A stretch of 64,000 bases of DNA from Luteimonas sp. FCS-9 (GTDB taxonomy: Bacteria; Pseudomonadota; Gammaproteobacteria; Xanthomonadales; Xanthomonadaceae). Made by a program: the position numbers and the translations under genes. This document shows, piece by piece, positions 30,662 to 39,968 of this stretch. The stretch is taken from the NCBI RefSeq assembly GCF_001014645.1, contig NZ_LASZ01000003.1, forward strand, positions 248,001 through 312,000, in the 5' to 3' direction. The stretch's first letter is position 1. Every line of letters starts with the position of its first letter. The notes below the pieces were generated by a model. It made no database searches, was not told where the DNA came from, and worked only from the letters and a program-made list of their open reading frames with translations.

Positions 30662-31936
30662 TCAGCGAGCCAGCCCTGCAAAATGCGATCGCGGATCAAC
30701 GAAGTGCAAAGGTAGGTCCTCGTTTTCCACATCTGCGCAGACGACGTGGAGGACCGGCTGACGGTCGCCGGCGTCGGGGAGGCCATAGCCTGACATCCGT
30801 GCATCGCCTAAGGCCTGGTGCCACGGGTAAATCAGTAAGGCTTCGTCACACAGGTATGCACTCGCGTAGGCATGAAGCTGGTATGCATGCGCGTCAGTGG
30901 GAATAAGGTACCCGCGCTTGTCCGTGGCAAGACGACTCCATTTCGTATCCGCCACGGCAAGAATTTCATCGCCGCGACTTAGAACCAGGTCAGGGCGTAG
31001 GCCGAAAAAGTGTCGATGCGGGTCTGCAGTGTCATAGGCCAGATGGCGACCCCTGTGCTGAGAATGCAGTCGAAGCCCTAGAGCGTCGGCACGCCGCTGA
31101 AGCCTTGCCGCCACCGCCAGCTCGAAAACCCGGTTCATATCAAACAACAGCTCGGGCGCCGAACTGGAACCGCTGCGGAGGTCTGGAGACAAGAGTTGCA
31201 GAATCCAGCCGGCCCATCGTAGGGCAGGGCGGTAATGATTGACCTGCCGATCCGAGCGCAGACTGCGATGCAAGGAGAGGCCATCGCTGCGCAGATGAAC
31301 CTCATCAAGCGCGGCCGCCATCTCAAACCACAGGCGACCCGATTCCAGGCCGCGCGCCCACGGTCTCGCCGCAACCAGGGCGGCCTTCAGCACCTGATTC
31401 CATGGATTGTCGATGGTCAGATCATCGAAGCGGCATGCGATCCGGTCGACCCGCATCGCGTGCACCGCGACCTGCCGTTTCAGGAGCAGTCGCCCCCGGA
31501 CCACGCCGAGATCCTTCTCACGGCTCCTGTATCGCCGGACGAGTCCGGCACGCACCAGCGGCACCAGTGCACGCAGATACGCCAGCACGAACACATCCAG
31601 CAGTTCCCGCTGCTGAAGGCCGTGGTCCACGCCCCCGCCTGCGAAGGAGGGCAGGTCGTACGCCCACCGCAGCAGCCGAAGCAATGTGCCTCGCGCCCGC
31701 GCGGGATCGATCTGCTCCCCGACCTTGGGCAGGATCTCCAGGACGCGTCCATTGCCCAGGCTCACCAGCCCGACGAACTGGGAGAGCCGGAGCGACCGGT
31801 GCCCCAGGACGCAGAACCCGCGACGCTGCAGGCCGAGCGCTGCGAGGCGCTCAGCCTCCGCTGGAGACAGCGCAGCGCCGCCCGATGCGACCGGCATTAC
31901 CTGGTGCTCGATCGCGGTGACCGTGCGCGCCTGCAT
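30662..31936 (-). CDS. mcrC: McrC-type subunit of McrBC restriction endonuclease
   Basis: 424 residues. McrC carries the nuclease of the modification-dependent McrBC complex and stimulates McrB GTP hydrolysis. The N-terminal DUF2357-like part (RLSQFVGLVSLGNGRVLEILPKV) is followed by a C-terminal PD-(D/E)xK nuclease: GLRPDLVLSRGDEILAVADTKW supplies the D...D-x-K residues. It starts 3 bp after mcrB ends and closes the seven-gene minus-strand operon. About 110 bp without features separate it from guaA. Confidence 0.9.
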   Translation of the reverse strand: MQARTVTAIEHQVMPVASGGAALSPAEAERLAALGLQRRGFCVLGHRSLRLSQFVGLVSLGNGRVLEILPKVGEQIDPARARGTLLRLLRWAYDLPSFAGGGVDHGLQQRELLDVFVLAYLRALVPLVRAGLVRRYRSREKDLGVVRGRLLLKRQVAVHAMRVDRIACRFDDLTIDNPWNQVLKAALVAARPWARGLESGRLWFEMAAALDEVHLRSDGLSLHRSLRSDRQVNHYRPALRWAGWILQLLSPDLRSGSSSAPELLFDMNRVFELAVAARLQRRADALGLRLHSQHRGRHLAYDTADPHRHFFGLRPDLVLSRGDEILAVADTKWSRLATDKRGYLIPTDAHAYQLHAYASAYLCDEALLIYPWHQALGDARMSGYGLPDAGDRQPVLHVVCADVENEDLPLHFVDPRSHFAGLAR

Positions 31937-31939
31937 TTC

Positions 31940-34162
31940 TCAGGCCAGCGCTTCAGCGGACTCGTAGATGGATCGGAAGGCCTCGCCGGTCCAAGTGGAT
32001 GCCGGCGTCAGCGTGTAGCGCACGCGCTCGCCTGTGCCGACATCCGCCAGACTGCCGAACACCTCCGCCGCATCCAGAGTCTCGGCGCGCAGAAAGGGAG
32101 AGCTGCCGTTGCGCGCTGCCAGCACAAGGGCAACCCGGCTCCAGTCATCGAAAAAGTATTCCTGCAGCAGCGGAATGACCTGCAATCGGAAGACGACACG
32201 CAGATCGTCGAGGCTCCCGACGCGCGTGAAGTAGGCGTGCCCGATGAGGCGGTCGCGATCGGCCAGGAACTCCAGCCGCTGGTTGACCGCCTGCAGCAGC
32301 CGCGCCAGGTCCACTCCTTCGATCCGACGTTCCAGCACCTTGTAGTCCGGCGGCATTTCCTCGAACTCGAAGCGCCGCCGCAGGGCGATGTCCAGCAGGG
32401 CGATCGACCTGTCGGCCGTGTTCATGGTGCCGTAGATGTCCAGGTTCTCCGGCACACCGAACCGCTCCGCCTCCCCCTCGTCGTCACCGGTACCCGGCAG
32501 CTGCACTTCCATGCCACCCAGCAGGTTCCCGGCGGCATCGTAGTGCGCACGCTTGTCTGGCTCGATCAGCGTGATGAGTTCGCCGAAGACCTTGGCGATG
32601 TTCGCGCGATTGATTTCGTCGATGAACAACGCGTAGGGCTTGCCGGGGTTCGCCCGGGCTTCTGCGCAGATCTGCTTGAACACGCCGTCGACCATGCGGA
32701 AACCTGCCGCATCTCCGCTGCTGTCCGCGACCACCGGACGCAGGCCGATGACGAAATCCTCGTAGGAGTAGGAGGGATGGAACGTCACCACCCGATAGCG
32801 GGGCACGGCGCGGCTGGCGACTTCAGGCCCCGCCCGCCAGGCGTCAAGCAGCTCCGCGGCTTCCGAATCAGCGTCCCGCCAACCCGGGACAACGGTCCAA
32901 TCGGATTCATCGTTCTTGGTGAACAGATAGGGCGGCCGGCGGTCAGCCACGTTGACCGTCGTGACCTCTGGAGACGTGTGGCTCTGCATGTAGCCCCATA
33001 GAGTTGCCCGCACATTGCTTCGCTTGCGTTGCGCGGCCTTGGCCTTGACCAGCGCATGCTGTTCCAAAGTAGTTGCCTTGACCGCCCGCCCCGAGTCGGC
33101 AAGGGCTGCGGCAATCACCGCACGCCAGCCGAACCGGGCGACCAGTCCCAGCTCCCAGGTGGACCTGTCGATGTCGGCGGGCTGATCGGTGTAGCGGGCA
33201 AACAGCTGTTGAAGTTTCCAGGTCTTACCGGTTCCGGGTGGCCCGTACAGGATCAGGTTACGAGCGGAGCCTATGCGTTTCGCGTAGCTGGATCGGGATT
33301 CCCGGACCTCGACTCGAGCGTCCTCGACCTCGGCGTCGTCCGCCACTGGATCGTCCGGCTCGTTAGGCTTCTTCCACTGGTCCCGCAGTGGCTCCAGGTA
33401 GAAATCGAGATCCGCTGCCCCGTAGCGCTGTTCAAGTTTCCCGCGCAGTTCAAACAGCGCGTCGTCCAGCTGCCGGTCGGACCAGCGTCGGGTATGTTTG
33501 ATCGGCGCCACGCCGAACCCGGCCAACACCTTGCGGCGGTCGCCATTGCTGGACATGCGCTCGACGCGGTCGGGGAACAGGAAGTAGCGCAGCATGTGGC
33601 GGAACTGGCGGTCGCCGCTGTCCGGAAGCGTTTCGATCCAGTCGAGAAACCGGTCGTATTCGCTGAAAATGCCGGCGCGCTCATCAGCTGGTACCACCTT
33701 GATCGCTTGCCCCAGCCGGACGAGATAGATCATCTCGCGCCAGCGATTGCTGTTGACGCCCATACCTCCGGATCCGATGCCGTCGAGCAGCTTGCTGGAC
33801 AGCATGGGGTGCGCCGGATCAAGCGAGTCGCCCGACCAGCTCCAGACCTCCAAGATGCCTTCGCGCTTGGTGTCCTCGCCGATGTTGCTGGGGAACAGGA
33901 ACAGCGCCCATAGCAGTTCCGCCATCAGCTTGCGGGCATCCGGTGACGCATCCGCAAGCTGGGCTCGCAGCTTCTCGTAGAAACCGCCGTCGCCAACGTC
34001 GAGGCGCTGGACGAAGTAGCGATCCAAGGCGTCGTAGTTCGCCGCCGTGCTGATGGTGCCGCCGCCCAGGACACTGCCGTCGCCGACCAAACAGGTCTGT
34101 ACCCATTGGCGACCGGCCGCCGTGATCGTCGCTGCGTCGTGGTGGTAGGTATACAGCGCCAT
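31940..34162 (-). CDS. mcrB: McrB-type AAA+ GTPase
   Basis: 740 residues. Motor subunit of McrBC, expected to bind modified DNA and translocate. An N-terminal region of about 290 residues has no recognisable McrB methyl-cytosine domain and may be a different reader. The AAA+ core follows with Walker A GPPGTGKT, Walker B LFIDEINRANIAKVFGE and the family sensor MNTADRS, then ALRRRFEFEEMPP with the arginine finger region. It lies 29 bp after hsdM and 3 bp before mcrC. The target modification cannot be predicted. Confidence 0.9.
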   Translation of the reverse strand: MALYTYHHDAATITAAGRQWVQTCLVGDGSVLGGGTISTAANYDALDRYFVQRLDVGDGGFYEKLRAQLADASPDARKLMAELLWALFLFPSNIGEDTKREGILEVWSWSGDSLDPAHPMLSSKLLDGIGSGGMGVNSNRWREMIYLVRLGQAIKVVPADERAGIFSEYDRFLDWIETLPDSGDRQFRHMLRYFLFPDRVERMSSNGDRRKVLAGFGVAPIKHTRRWSDRQLDDALFELRGKLEQRYGAADLDFYLEPLRDQWKKPNEPDDPVADDAEVEDARVEVRESRSSYAKRIGSARNLILYGPPGTGKTWKLQQLFARYTDQPADIDRSTWELGLVARFGWRAVIAAALADSGRAVKATTLEQHALVKAKAAQRKRSNVRATLWGYMQSHTSPEVTTVNVADRRPPYLFTKNDESDWTVVPGWRDADSEAAELLDAWRAGPEVASRAVPRYRVVTFHPSYSYEDFVIGLRPVVADSSGDAAGFRMVDGVFKQICAEARANPGKPYALFIDEINRANIAKVFGELITLIEPDKRAHYDAAGNLLGGMEVQLPGTGDDEGEAERFGVPENLDIYGTMNTADRSIALLDIALRRRFEFEEMPPDYKVLERRIEGVDLARLLQAVNQRLEFLADRDRLIGHAYFTRVGSLDDLRVVFRLQVIPLLQEYFFDDWSRVALVLAARNGSSPFLRAETLDAAEVFGSLADVGTGERVRYTLTPASTWTGEAFRSIYESAEALA

Positions 34163-34191
34163 GCAGGATCTCCAGTCGCGGGACGGTTTGG

Positions 34192-35658
34192 TCAGCTGGT
34201 GGAGCGGGGCAGTGCCGCTGTCACGTCGCGGAACGAGACGAGCGCGGCCTCGAGGTGGTCGATGATCTCCTGCGCCAGCACATCCGGCGGCGGCAGGTTG
34301 TCGATATCATCTAGGCTGTCGTCCTTGAGCCAGAAGATGTCCAGGCTGGCCTTGTCGCGGGCGATCAGGTCCTTGTAGGCGAAGTAGCGGAAGCGCTCCG
34401 ATTCCTCGCGCTTGTAGCGGTTGGATGGGTTGTACGCTTGGACGAACTCCTGCAGGTCCTCGCGACGCAGCGGCCGGGTCTTTAGGGTGAAGTGCTTGTT
34501 GGTGCGCAGGTCGTAGATCCACACGCCCTTGGTCTGAACCTTGCCGTCCTTGGGCCGGGCGTCGAAGAACAGCACGTTGGCCTTGACGCCTTGCGCGTAG
34601 AAGATGCCGGTAGGAAGGCGCAGTAGGGTGTGGACGTCGCAGGTTTCCAGCAGCTTGCGGCGGATCTTCTCGCCCGCTCCGCCCTCGAACAGCACGTTGT
34701 CCGGCAGCACCACGGCGGCCTGGCCGGTTGTCTTGAGCATCGAGACGATGTGCTGGAGGAAGTTGAACTGCTTGTTGGAGGTGGTCTGCCAGAAGTCCTG
34801 GCGCTCGTAGGTCAACGCGTCGCGGTCTTCCTCGCCGTTCGCGTTGGTGATGGTCATGCTGCTCTTTTTGCCAAAGGGCGGGTTGGCCAACACGTAATCG
34901 AACGTCTTCTCCGGTTTGGTCAAAAGACCATCCGCTCGCTCCACTGTCGGCTCGCCATCGAGATCGCCGACGTTGTGCAAGAACAGATTCATCAGGCAGA
35001 GGCGTCGGGTAGCAGCGACGATCTCGTTGCCGAAGAAGGTCTCGTGCTTCAGAAACTTCTGCTGCCTTTTGTCCAGACGCGTGCCCGGGCGGGTCAGCCA
35101 CTCATAGGCGCCGAGGAAGAAGCCGCCCGTGCCGCAGGCGGGGTCGGCGATAGTCTTGCCGGGCTCGGGCTGCACGCATTCGACCATCGCCTGAATCAGG
35201 ACGCGCGGAGTGAAGTACTGGCCGGCACCGCTCTTAGTGTCTTCAGCGTTCTTCTGCAGCAACCCCTCGTACATGTCGCCCTTGACGTCGATTTCGAGAC
35301 TGAGCCAGCTCTCCGAATCGATCATCTGAACAAGACGGGAAAGTTTCGCAGGGTCGTGAATCTTGTTCTGGACCTTGAAGAAGATGGCGCCAAGCATGCC
35401 AGGCTTTTCACCCAGCTTTTGCAGGACCTCCAAGTAGTGAGACTCTAAAACGGGACCGGTCTTGCTCTTCAAACTGACCCAGGCGTACTTCTTGGGGATC
35501 TTCAATTCGCGGTTATAAGGCGGCTGCGAATACTCATGCGCTAACTTGAGAAAAATCAGCGATGTGAGCTGCTCCAGGTAATCGCCGTAACCTACGCCGT
35601 CGTCGCGCAGGGTGTGGCAGAAGTTCCAGACTTTCTGAACTAGGGTTGATGCGTTCAA
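34192..35658 (-). CDS. hsdM: type I restriction-modification methyltransferase subunit HsdM
   Basis: 488 residues. N6-adenine methyltransferase of the type I complex. N-terminal HsdM helical domain (VWNFCHTLRDDGVGYGDYLEQLTSLIF), AdoMet motif I ADPACGTGGFFLGAYEW and catalytic motif IV LANPPFGKK. The start is TTG at 35658, supported by GGAAG 8 bp upstream and by the conserved N-terminus. It follows the HNH gene by 1 bp. It is separated from hsdS by the ptuA-ptuB pair, instead of lying next to it. Confidence 0.94.
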   Translation of the reverse strand: MNASTLVQKVWNFCHTLRDDGVGYGDYLEQLTSLIFLKLAHEYSQPPYNRELKIPKKYAWVSLKSKTGPVLESHYLEVLQKLGEKPGMLGAIFFKVQNKIHDPAKLSRLVQMIDSESWLSLEIDVKGDMYEGLLQKNAEDTKSGAGQYFTPRVLIQAMVECVQPEPGKTIADPACGTGGFFLGAYEWLTRPGTRLDKRQQKFLKHETFFGNEIVAATRRLCLMNLFLHNVGDLDGEPTVERADGLLTKPEKTFDYVLANPPFGKKSSMTITNANGEEDRDALTYERQDFWQTTSNKQFNFLQHIVSMLKTTGQAAVVLPDNVLFEGGAGEKIRRKLLETCDVHTLLRLPTGIFYAQGVKANVLFFDARPKDGKVQTKGVWIYDLRTNKHFTLKTRPLRREDLQEFVQAYNPSNRYKREESERFRYFAYKDLIARDKASLDIFWLKDDSLDDIDNLPPPDVLAQEIIDHLEAALVSFRDVTAALPRSTS

Positions 35659-35659
35659 T

Positions 35660-36463
35660 TCAGGCTTCCAACAACTTTTGAATCCAAGGATGGTCGGTGT
35701 GTCGCTGTCCCCTCAGGAGGAAAATCATCTCCCCGCTATAGGGTGCTTTGCGACTTATCGCACGTTTGATCTTTCTAGCGACGGATGAGAACTCTTCGTC
35801 CATACCAGGCTGTCCAAACAAGCGCTTGGCTTGCTCGACATCAGAAACTAATCGCACTGCTGTCGCGTGCCGTTGCTTGCAGGTCGGCTCGTAGTCCAAA
35901 TGGTATATGCCGATCGACTCTTCCGCCCGAAGACGTTCAGCTTGATCCGAGCTAGTAGGGCAAGGTTTCCCGTTCTCCTGCCGACAGCCAAGCAGTTCCC
36001 AATCGTGCAGCTCGCAAGGATCGAGCAGCGTCGGCGCCTCTTGGCTCAGTGGCCCTGGTCCGTATAGACGACTGCCCTCCACTACCAAAGGGAATCTGTC
36101 CGCCTTGCCTCCGGCCGTTCCGTTCGCCAGGTCCCTACGGCGGCTGTTGCAGAAGGTGCACGCGTAGCGGAAGTTCCGCTGCCAGAACGCCAGCCATCGA
36201 TATCCGCTATGCGGGGAGGCGGCATCACTTACGCGACCCTTTGGGCGGAAATGGTCGACGGCATTATCGGAACGATCGACCGGCGATTCGCAGTACCAGC
36301 ACTTCTTTTCGGGAAACAGCGCAGCCAAGCAATCCTTGAGCTCACGCCAGACCTCGGCGTGATCGTTTGGATCTGCGCCGGCCGCCACAAGGTCGGCCGC
36401 CTGAGCCGCACGCTCTAGCCAGCCCTCAGGCAATTCCAACTCATCGTGATCGATATACCTCAT
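35660..36463 (-). CDS. ptuB: Septu-like HNH endonuclease (PtuB/TIGR02646 type)
   Basis: 267 residues. Zinc-stabilised HNH fold: CWYCESPVDRSDNAVDHFRPKGRV supplies the first Cys pair and catalytic DH, then GYRWLAFWQRNFRYACTFCN with the second Cys pair and Asn. This Y-x-W-L-A...N-x-x-x-x-C-x-x-C-N pattern is typical of PtuB. Its start overlaps the ATPase stop by 4 bp, as in Septu PtuAB pairs. No reverse transcriptase or ncRNA is nearby, so it is not a retron effector. Base composition here is visibly more AT-rich than in hsdM or mcrB. Confidence 0.82.
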   Translation of the reverse strand: MRYIDHDELELPEGWLERAAQAADLVAAGADPNDHAEVWRELKDCLAALFPEKKCWYCESPVDRSDNAVDHFRPKGRVSDAASPHSGYRWLAFWQRNFRYACTFCNSRRRDLANGTAGGKADRFPLVVEGSRLYGPGPLSQEAPTLLDPCELHDWELLGCRQENGKPCPTSSDQAERLRAEESIGIYHLDYEPTCKQRHATAVRLVSDVEQAKRLFGQPGMDEEFSSVARKIKRAISRKAPYSGEMIFLLRGQRHTDHPWIQKLLEA

Positions 36464-38196
36464 TGGCCAAGCACATCCACTTGCTCTTGGCCTTCCGCAA
36501 GCAGTTCCCCAATAAGCTTTTCGGCGAGTTCCTCGCGCTCTTCGCGACCCATATCAACTGCCGCCGTTGCGACAGCGACCGGATGGACCAGGTTGAAGCG
36601 AGCTTTCAATGCTTCGTTGCGGAGCCGGATGTATCTCGAGAACTCATCGTCAGGGTGAAAAAATCTAAACCCGAGGCGATCCAGTTTCGCATTGACCATG
36701 TCTAACTCTCGCTGCTCGTCTTCCGTCAGGGCTTCCTTGGCAGAAAAGGCACGCTGCATTTCTAAGAGGAGCTGAGTTGGTCGATCAAGGGTGGAGGCAA
36801 TTCCAAACATGTCACTTGTCACAATCGCGGCATAGCCCATGCCACGTGGCGACATTTCTGGATAGCACGCGGCTATGCGCCGCTGCTCGCCTTTCTGAGA
36901 CTGAGTCATCCGAAGAATCTGCACCTGTTCTCTGTCCAGCTCTGCAATAGCAAGCGGGTTGTGCGTGGTTAGCAGGACATGACTGGTCTCCTGTGAGCCT
37001 CCCTCCGTCGATATGAACTTCTTAAGATAAGAGATGTAGTCCACACTCCATCGAGGATTCAAATGGGTGTCCGGCTCATCCAACAGGAACAGACTTTCGT
37101 CTTCCGCGGTGAAACGCAGCAACCCAAGGACCGTTAGCAACTGTTGCTCGCCCTCACTCAACTCGCGAAAGGTCACGCTGCCGTCATTCTTCCTTAGACG
37201 CACCCGAATCCGCACCTCTTCAATCAGTTCTGACACGTAGGTGCTCTCCAAGTCCCTAAAAAATTGGGCTGGGGCTTGATCTCCCACCAAACGGCGCAGC
37301 GCATCAATGTCCTTGACGTACAGATACTTGAACTGAAGTGCTTGCTTGTTCCATAGCGACGTCGAAACGCGGCGACTGATGTCAACTGGAGCCAAGGCTA
37401 TATCGTATAGACGCGACAGGAAGTTGCTTACAACACCGCGCGCATTCCAGAATCTAGGATCACCATCGATCGCCTTTGACTTCCATGGCGGCTGCCGGAG
37501 TACGAACAGTACGGATTCGATTCCTTCATAGGGATCTAGGCCAAGATGATCGTCCAGAAATGTCCGCACTACCTCTGATTGGTGAATCAGGAATGCTAAC
37601 AACACGAATTGACTATGCACCGGCATGGCATAGAACAGGCGTTTGAGACCGGGGTCTTCGCCATTTCGCAGCTTCCCATCGAAGTCTTCCAGGTAAGGAC
37701 GAAACACCTCGTGCATGCGCGTACTTTCGCCCGAGTAGTAACTAAAGACGTACCGCGGCAAATGGAGCCCGTCGTCAGCCAAAAAAGGCGTCAGCTTGAT
37801 GCGCTTACCTCGTAATGCCGATACCTCCGGCTCGCCCTCGATGAGGGAAATCAGCGTACCTTCGCCTCTGGCTTGCGCATCCGTGGCGACATGAATGAGG
37901 AGTGGTTCATTGTTTCGGTCTGGATCCGCGTCGATATGGATGTGCCGGAGACTATCTCCAGCCCCCATGCGATAGGCCAACTGAAAGGCAAAGGCCGGAA
38001 CTCGCTTCCGGGCAATCAGGTCGCGGAAGATAATGGCCAACGCCTCAAGCACATTGGACTTGCCGGTGCCGTTCCACCCAATCACCACTGTCACCCAATG
38101 ATCCTGATCGAAGTCGATCGTGACGTTCTTCAGGTTTTTGAATTGGTGCGTAGGGCTGTCCTTGGCACTGCCGATGGTGAATTTGTCCAGGCGCAC
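36460..38196 (-). CDS. ptuA: Septu-like AAA/SMC-type ATPase (PtuA)
   Basis: 578 residues. P-loop VVIGWNGTGKSNVLEAL, ABC signature LSEGEQQLL, Walker B LFLLDEPDTHLNPRW and H-loop LLTTHNPLAI, the OLD/RecF-like arrangement of PtuA. The C-terminal extension (about 500-578) is helical and charged. The start is GTG 38196, 2 bp after the hsdS stop. With the HNH gene it forms an ATPase-nuclease pair inside the hsd locus. In Septu the ATPase is thought to hold and license the HNH nuclease; here it might be released when the restriction complex is inhibited, but that is inference. Confidence 0.85.
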   Translation of the reverse strand: MRLDKFTIGSAKDSPTHQFKNLKNVTIDFDQDHWVTVVIGWNGTGKSNVLEALAIIFRDLIARKRVPAFAFQLAYRMGAGDSLRHIHIDADPDRNNEPLLIHVATDAQARGEGTLISLIEGEPEVSALRGKRIKLTPFLADDGLHLPRYVFSYYSGESTRMHEVFRPYLEDFDGKLRNGEDPGLKRLFYAMPVHSQFVLLAFLIHQSEVVRTFLDDHLGLDPYEGIESVLFVLRQPPWKSKAIDGDPRFWNARGVVSNFLSRLYDIALAPVDISRRVSTSLWNKQALQFKYLYVKDIDALRRLVGDQAPAQFFRDLESTYVSELIEEVRIRVRLRKNDGSVTFRELSEGEQQLLTVLGLLRFTAEDESLFLLDEPDTHLNPRWSVDYISYLKKFISTEGGSQETSHVLLTTHNPLAIAELDREQVQILRMTQSQKGEQRRIAACYPEMSPRGMGYAAIVTSDMFGIASTLDRPTQLLLEMQRAFSAKEALTEDEQRELDMVNAKLDRLGFRFFHPDDEFSRYIRLRNEALKARFNLVHPVAVATAAVDMGREEREELAEKLIGELLAEGQEQVDVLGQ

Positions 38197-38198
38197 GG

Positions 38199-39968
38199 TT
38201 AAGCAGCCTGCAGTTTAAGTCGGTCGTACAGCTTGCGGCCCTCTGAATCGGCTACCGCTTCCACTGCCAGACGCCCTGCCTTTTCAAGGCTGCGCAGCTC
38301 TGCATACAGGGCTTCAACTTGGTCTGTTTGTGCGCCATCGGTCACACCGCAGCGGCGAAAGAGCTCTTGTGCTGGCATCCAGTCATCCGCCTCGACGAGC
38401 ACGTCTATCAGTTTGCGTACCACGGCAATCTCCTTCTGCTGCTTTCGTTTGCGTCCCTTCGGTCGCTTCTCATGCATCACTCGCTTAGCACGGACACGAG
38501 CTAAAAGCGCGCCGGCGGGTTCATCACTCGGGTCTTGCGGAACTAGTTGACCGGCAAAGGCAGCCTTTAGAATGTTCTTGCGTTGTGCGGCTGAGAGTGA
38601 GAAGCCCATTTCAATTGCTGACCTCTGGACGTCGCAAGACTCCAGTGATTCCGAAAGCATGCTGAGTATTTGAAGCTGCTCGGCTTTCGGCGGCAGTGGA
38701 ACTGGAATCGAGCGGATGTTGCCAAGATTTATTCTTGGCCGCCCGACGCCCTTTATCAGTCGCTCCACTCGCTTTCGAGTCGGCTCTGAGTTGAGAGCTG
38801 CTACCAGATACTCTGCCGGAACAAGCGCAGCATTGATTCGAACTCTTGCGCAATCTGCCTTCACGATTGCAGGGGCAGTGCCTGGCGGTACGGAGCATGC
38901 ACGGGGCAAGATCTCGCCCAGCATTGCGACAACAACATCGCCATCAATCACCGCGTGCTTCTTCAATTTCTCGTAGTGCTTCACGGAAATGTGTGCGCGT
39001 GCATCCTGAAAATGTCCGTCGCCTATGTTCTGAAGGCGGATTACTCGGGGACCCGATTCAGTGTAGTGCTCAGACTTCAGGTTCGAGCCGAATGGACCGT
39101 CCGTGATTCCATCTTCATCAATGGCACATTGGTCGACGGTTGCCCAGGCCCACCCTTCAGGTAGCTGCGGTAGGTGCGTTAAATTGGAGGTGACGGGCTC
39201 GGGGTACTTGGCTCGCCATCCGTTGGGCGGTGGCCTGCCTTGCTCGGCGAACTGGGCGAGCTGCTTCTGCTCCCAGCGGGCGCGGCGTTCGGCGAGGATG
39301 CGTTGCAGGAGTTCAGCGCCGGTTTCCTCGGCCTCGCCACGGGCAGCGCGCCAATCGGCCGTCAGGGCGCCTTCCACCGCAGCCGTCAGCAGCGATTGGC
39401 GGTACTGCGCCACCTTGCGCTGCGCGGCCTTCAGTTCCGCCACGCCAGCGTCGAGATCGGAAAGCAGTTCTTCCAGCTTTTCGACGATGCGACCCTGTTC
39501 AGCATAAGGAGCCAACGGAATGCGGGCCTCACCGAGCACCTTGAGGTATACGCCTTTCTGAGCTGTGCCCTTAGCATTCTCAATCAACCAGTTCTGCTGT
39601 TCTGGTGCATCGAGCGCGTACGCCAGATAACGAGATTCCGCAGCGTCTGATTTGAGAACTGCAACACTGCGCTGCAAAGCGAAGGGCTCTACAGCCTCGG
39701 GGACCACGGCAGTTCGACCAATTGTCCCGACGATAGTTAGCAGCACATCACCCGGAGTGACTTTTGTTCGCGCGTGTTCGGCCTCGAAGCTAGCCTTATC
39801 CAGCCAACGAAAGTTGTCAAAGACAATCTGTCCGTTGACGATATTCCTCGCGCTAAGCATCGGATACCCTCCATCAACTCCTTTAGGAGGATTGTGCGAG
39901 CCGTCTACAATTCGGCCGCAGATTTCGCTCAAACGGGCCCAGCACCAGTTTGTTGGCAAATCACTCAA
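38199..39968 (-). CDS. hsdS: type I restriction-modification specificity subunit HsdS with C-terminal extension
   Basis: 589 residues. Two target-recognition domains (about 1-165 and 265-445), each ending in the conserved helical spacer (APYAEQGRIVEKLEELLSDLD and PLPPKAEQLQILSMLSESLE). The spacing predicts a bipartite target. After about residue 480 there is a basic stretch (RVMHEKRPKGRKRKQQKE), then a roughly 75-residue segment resembling a winged helix (ELFRRCGVTDGAQTDQVEALYAEL), not part of standard HsdS. The start is a TTG within a 4-bp overlap with the hsdR stop. Confidence 0.9.
   Translation of the reverse strand: MSDLPTNWCWARLSEICGRIVDGSHNPPKGVDGGYPMLSARNIVNGQIVFDNFRWLDKASFEAEHARTKVTPGDVLLTIVGTIGRTAVVPEAVEPFALQRSVAVLKSDAAESRYLAYALDAPEQQNWLIENAKGTAQKGVYLKVLGEARIPLAPYAEQGRIVEKLEELLSDLDAGVAELKAAQRKVAQYRQSLLTAAVEGALTADWRAARGEAEETGAELLQRILAERRARWEQKQLAQFAEQGRPPPNGWRAKYPEPVTSNLTHLPQLPEGWAWATVDQCAIDEDGITDGPFGSNLKSEHYTESGPRVIRLQNIGDGHFQDARAHISVKHYEKLKKHAVIDGDVVVAMLGEILPRACSVPPGTAPAIVKADCARVRINAALVPAEYLVAALNSEPTRKRVERLIKGVGRPRINLGNIRSIPVPLPPKAEQLQILSMLSESLESCDVQRSAIEMGFSLSAAQRKNILKAAFAGQLVPQDPSDEPAGALLARVRAKRVMHEKRPKGRKRKQQKEIAVVRKLIDVLVEADDWMPAQELFRRCGVTDGAQTDQVEALYAELRSLEKAGRLAVEAVADSEGRKLYDRLKLQAA

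Noticed and set aside
35660..38196. Retron effector pair
   Set aside because: Some retrons use a PtuA/PtuB pair, but no reverse transcriptase or msr/msd-like inverted repeat is present, and the genes are locked into the hsd operon.
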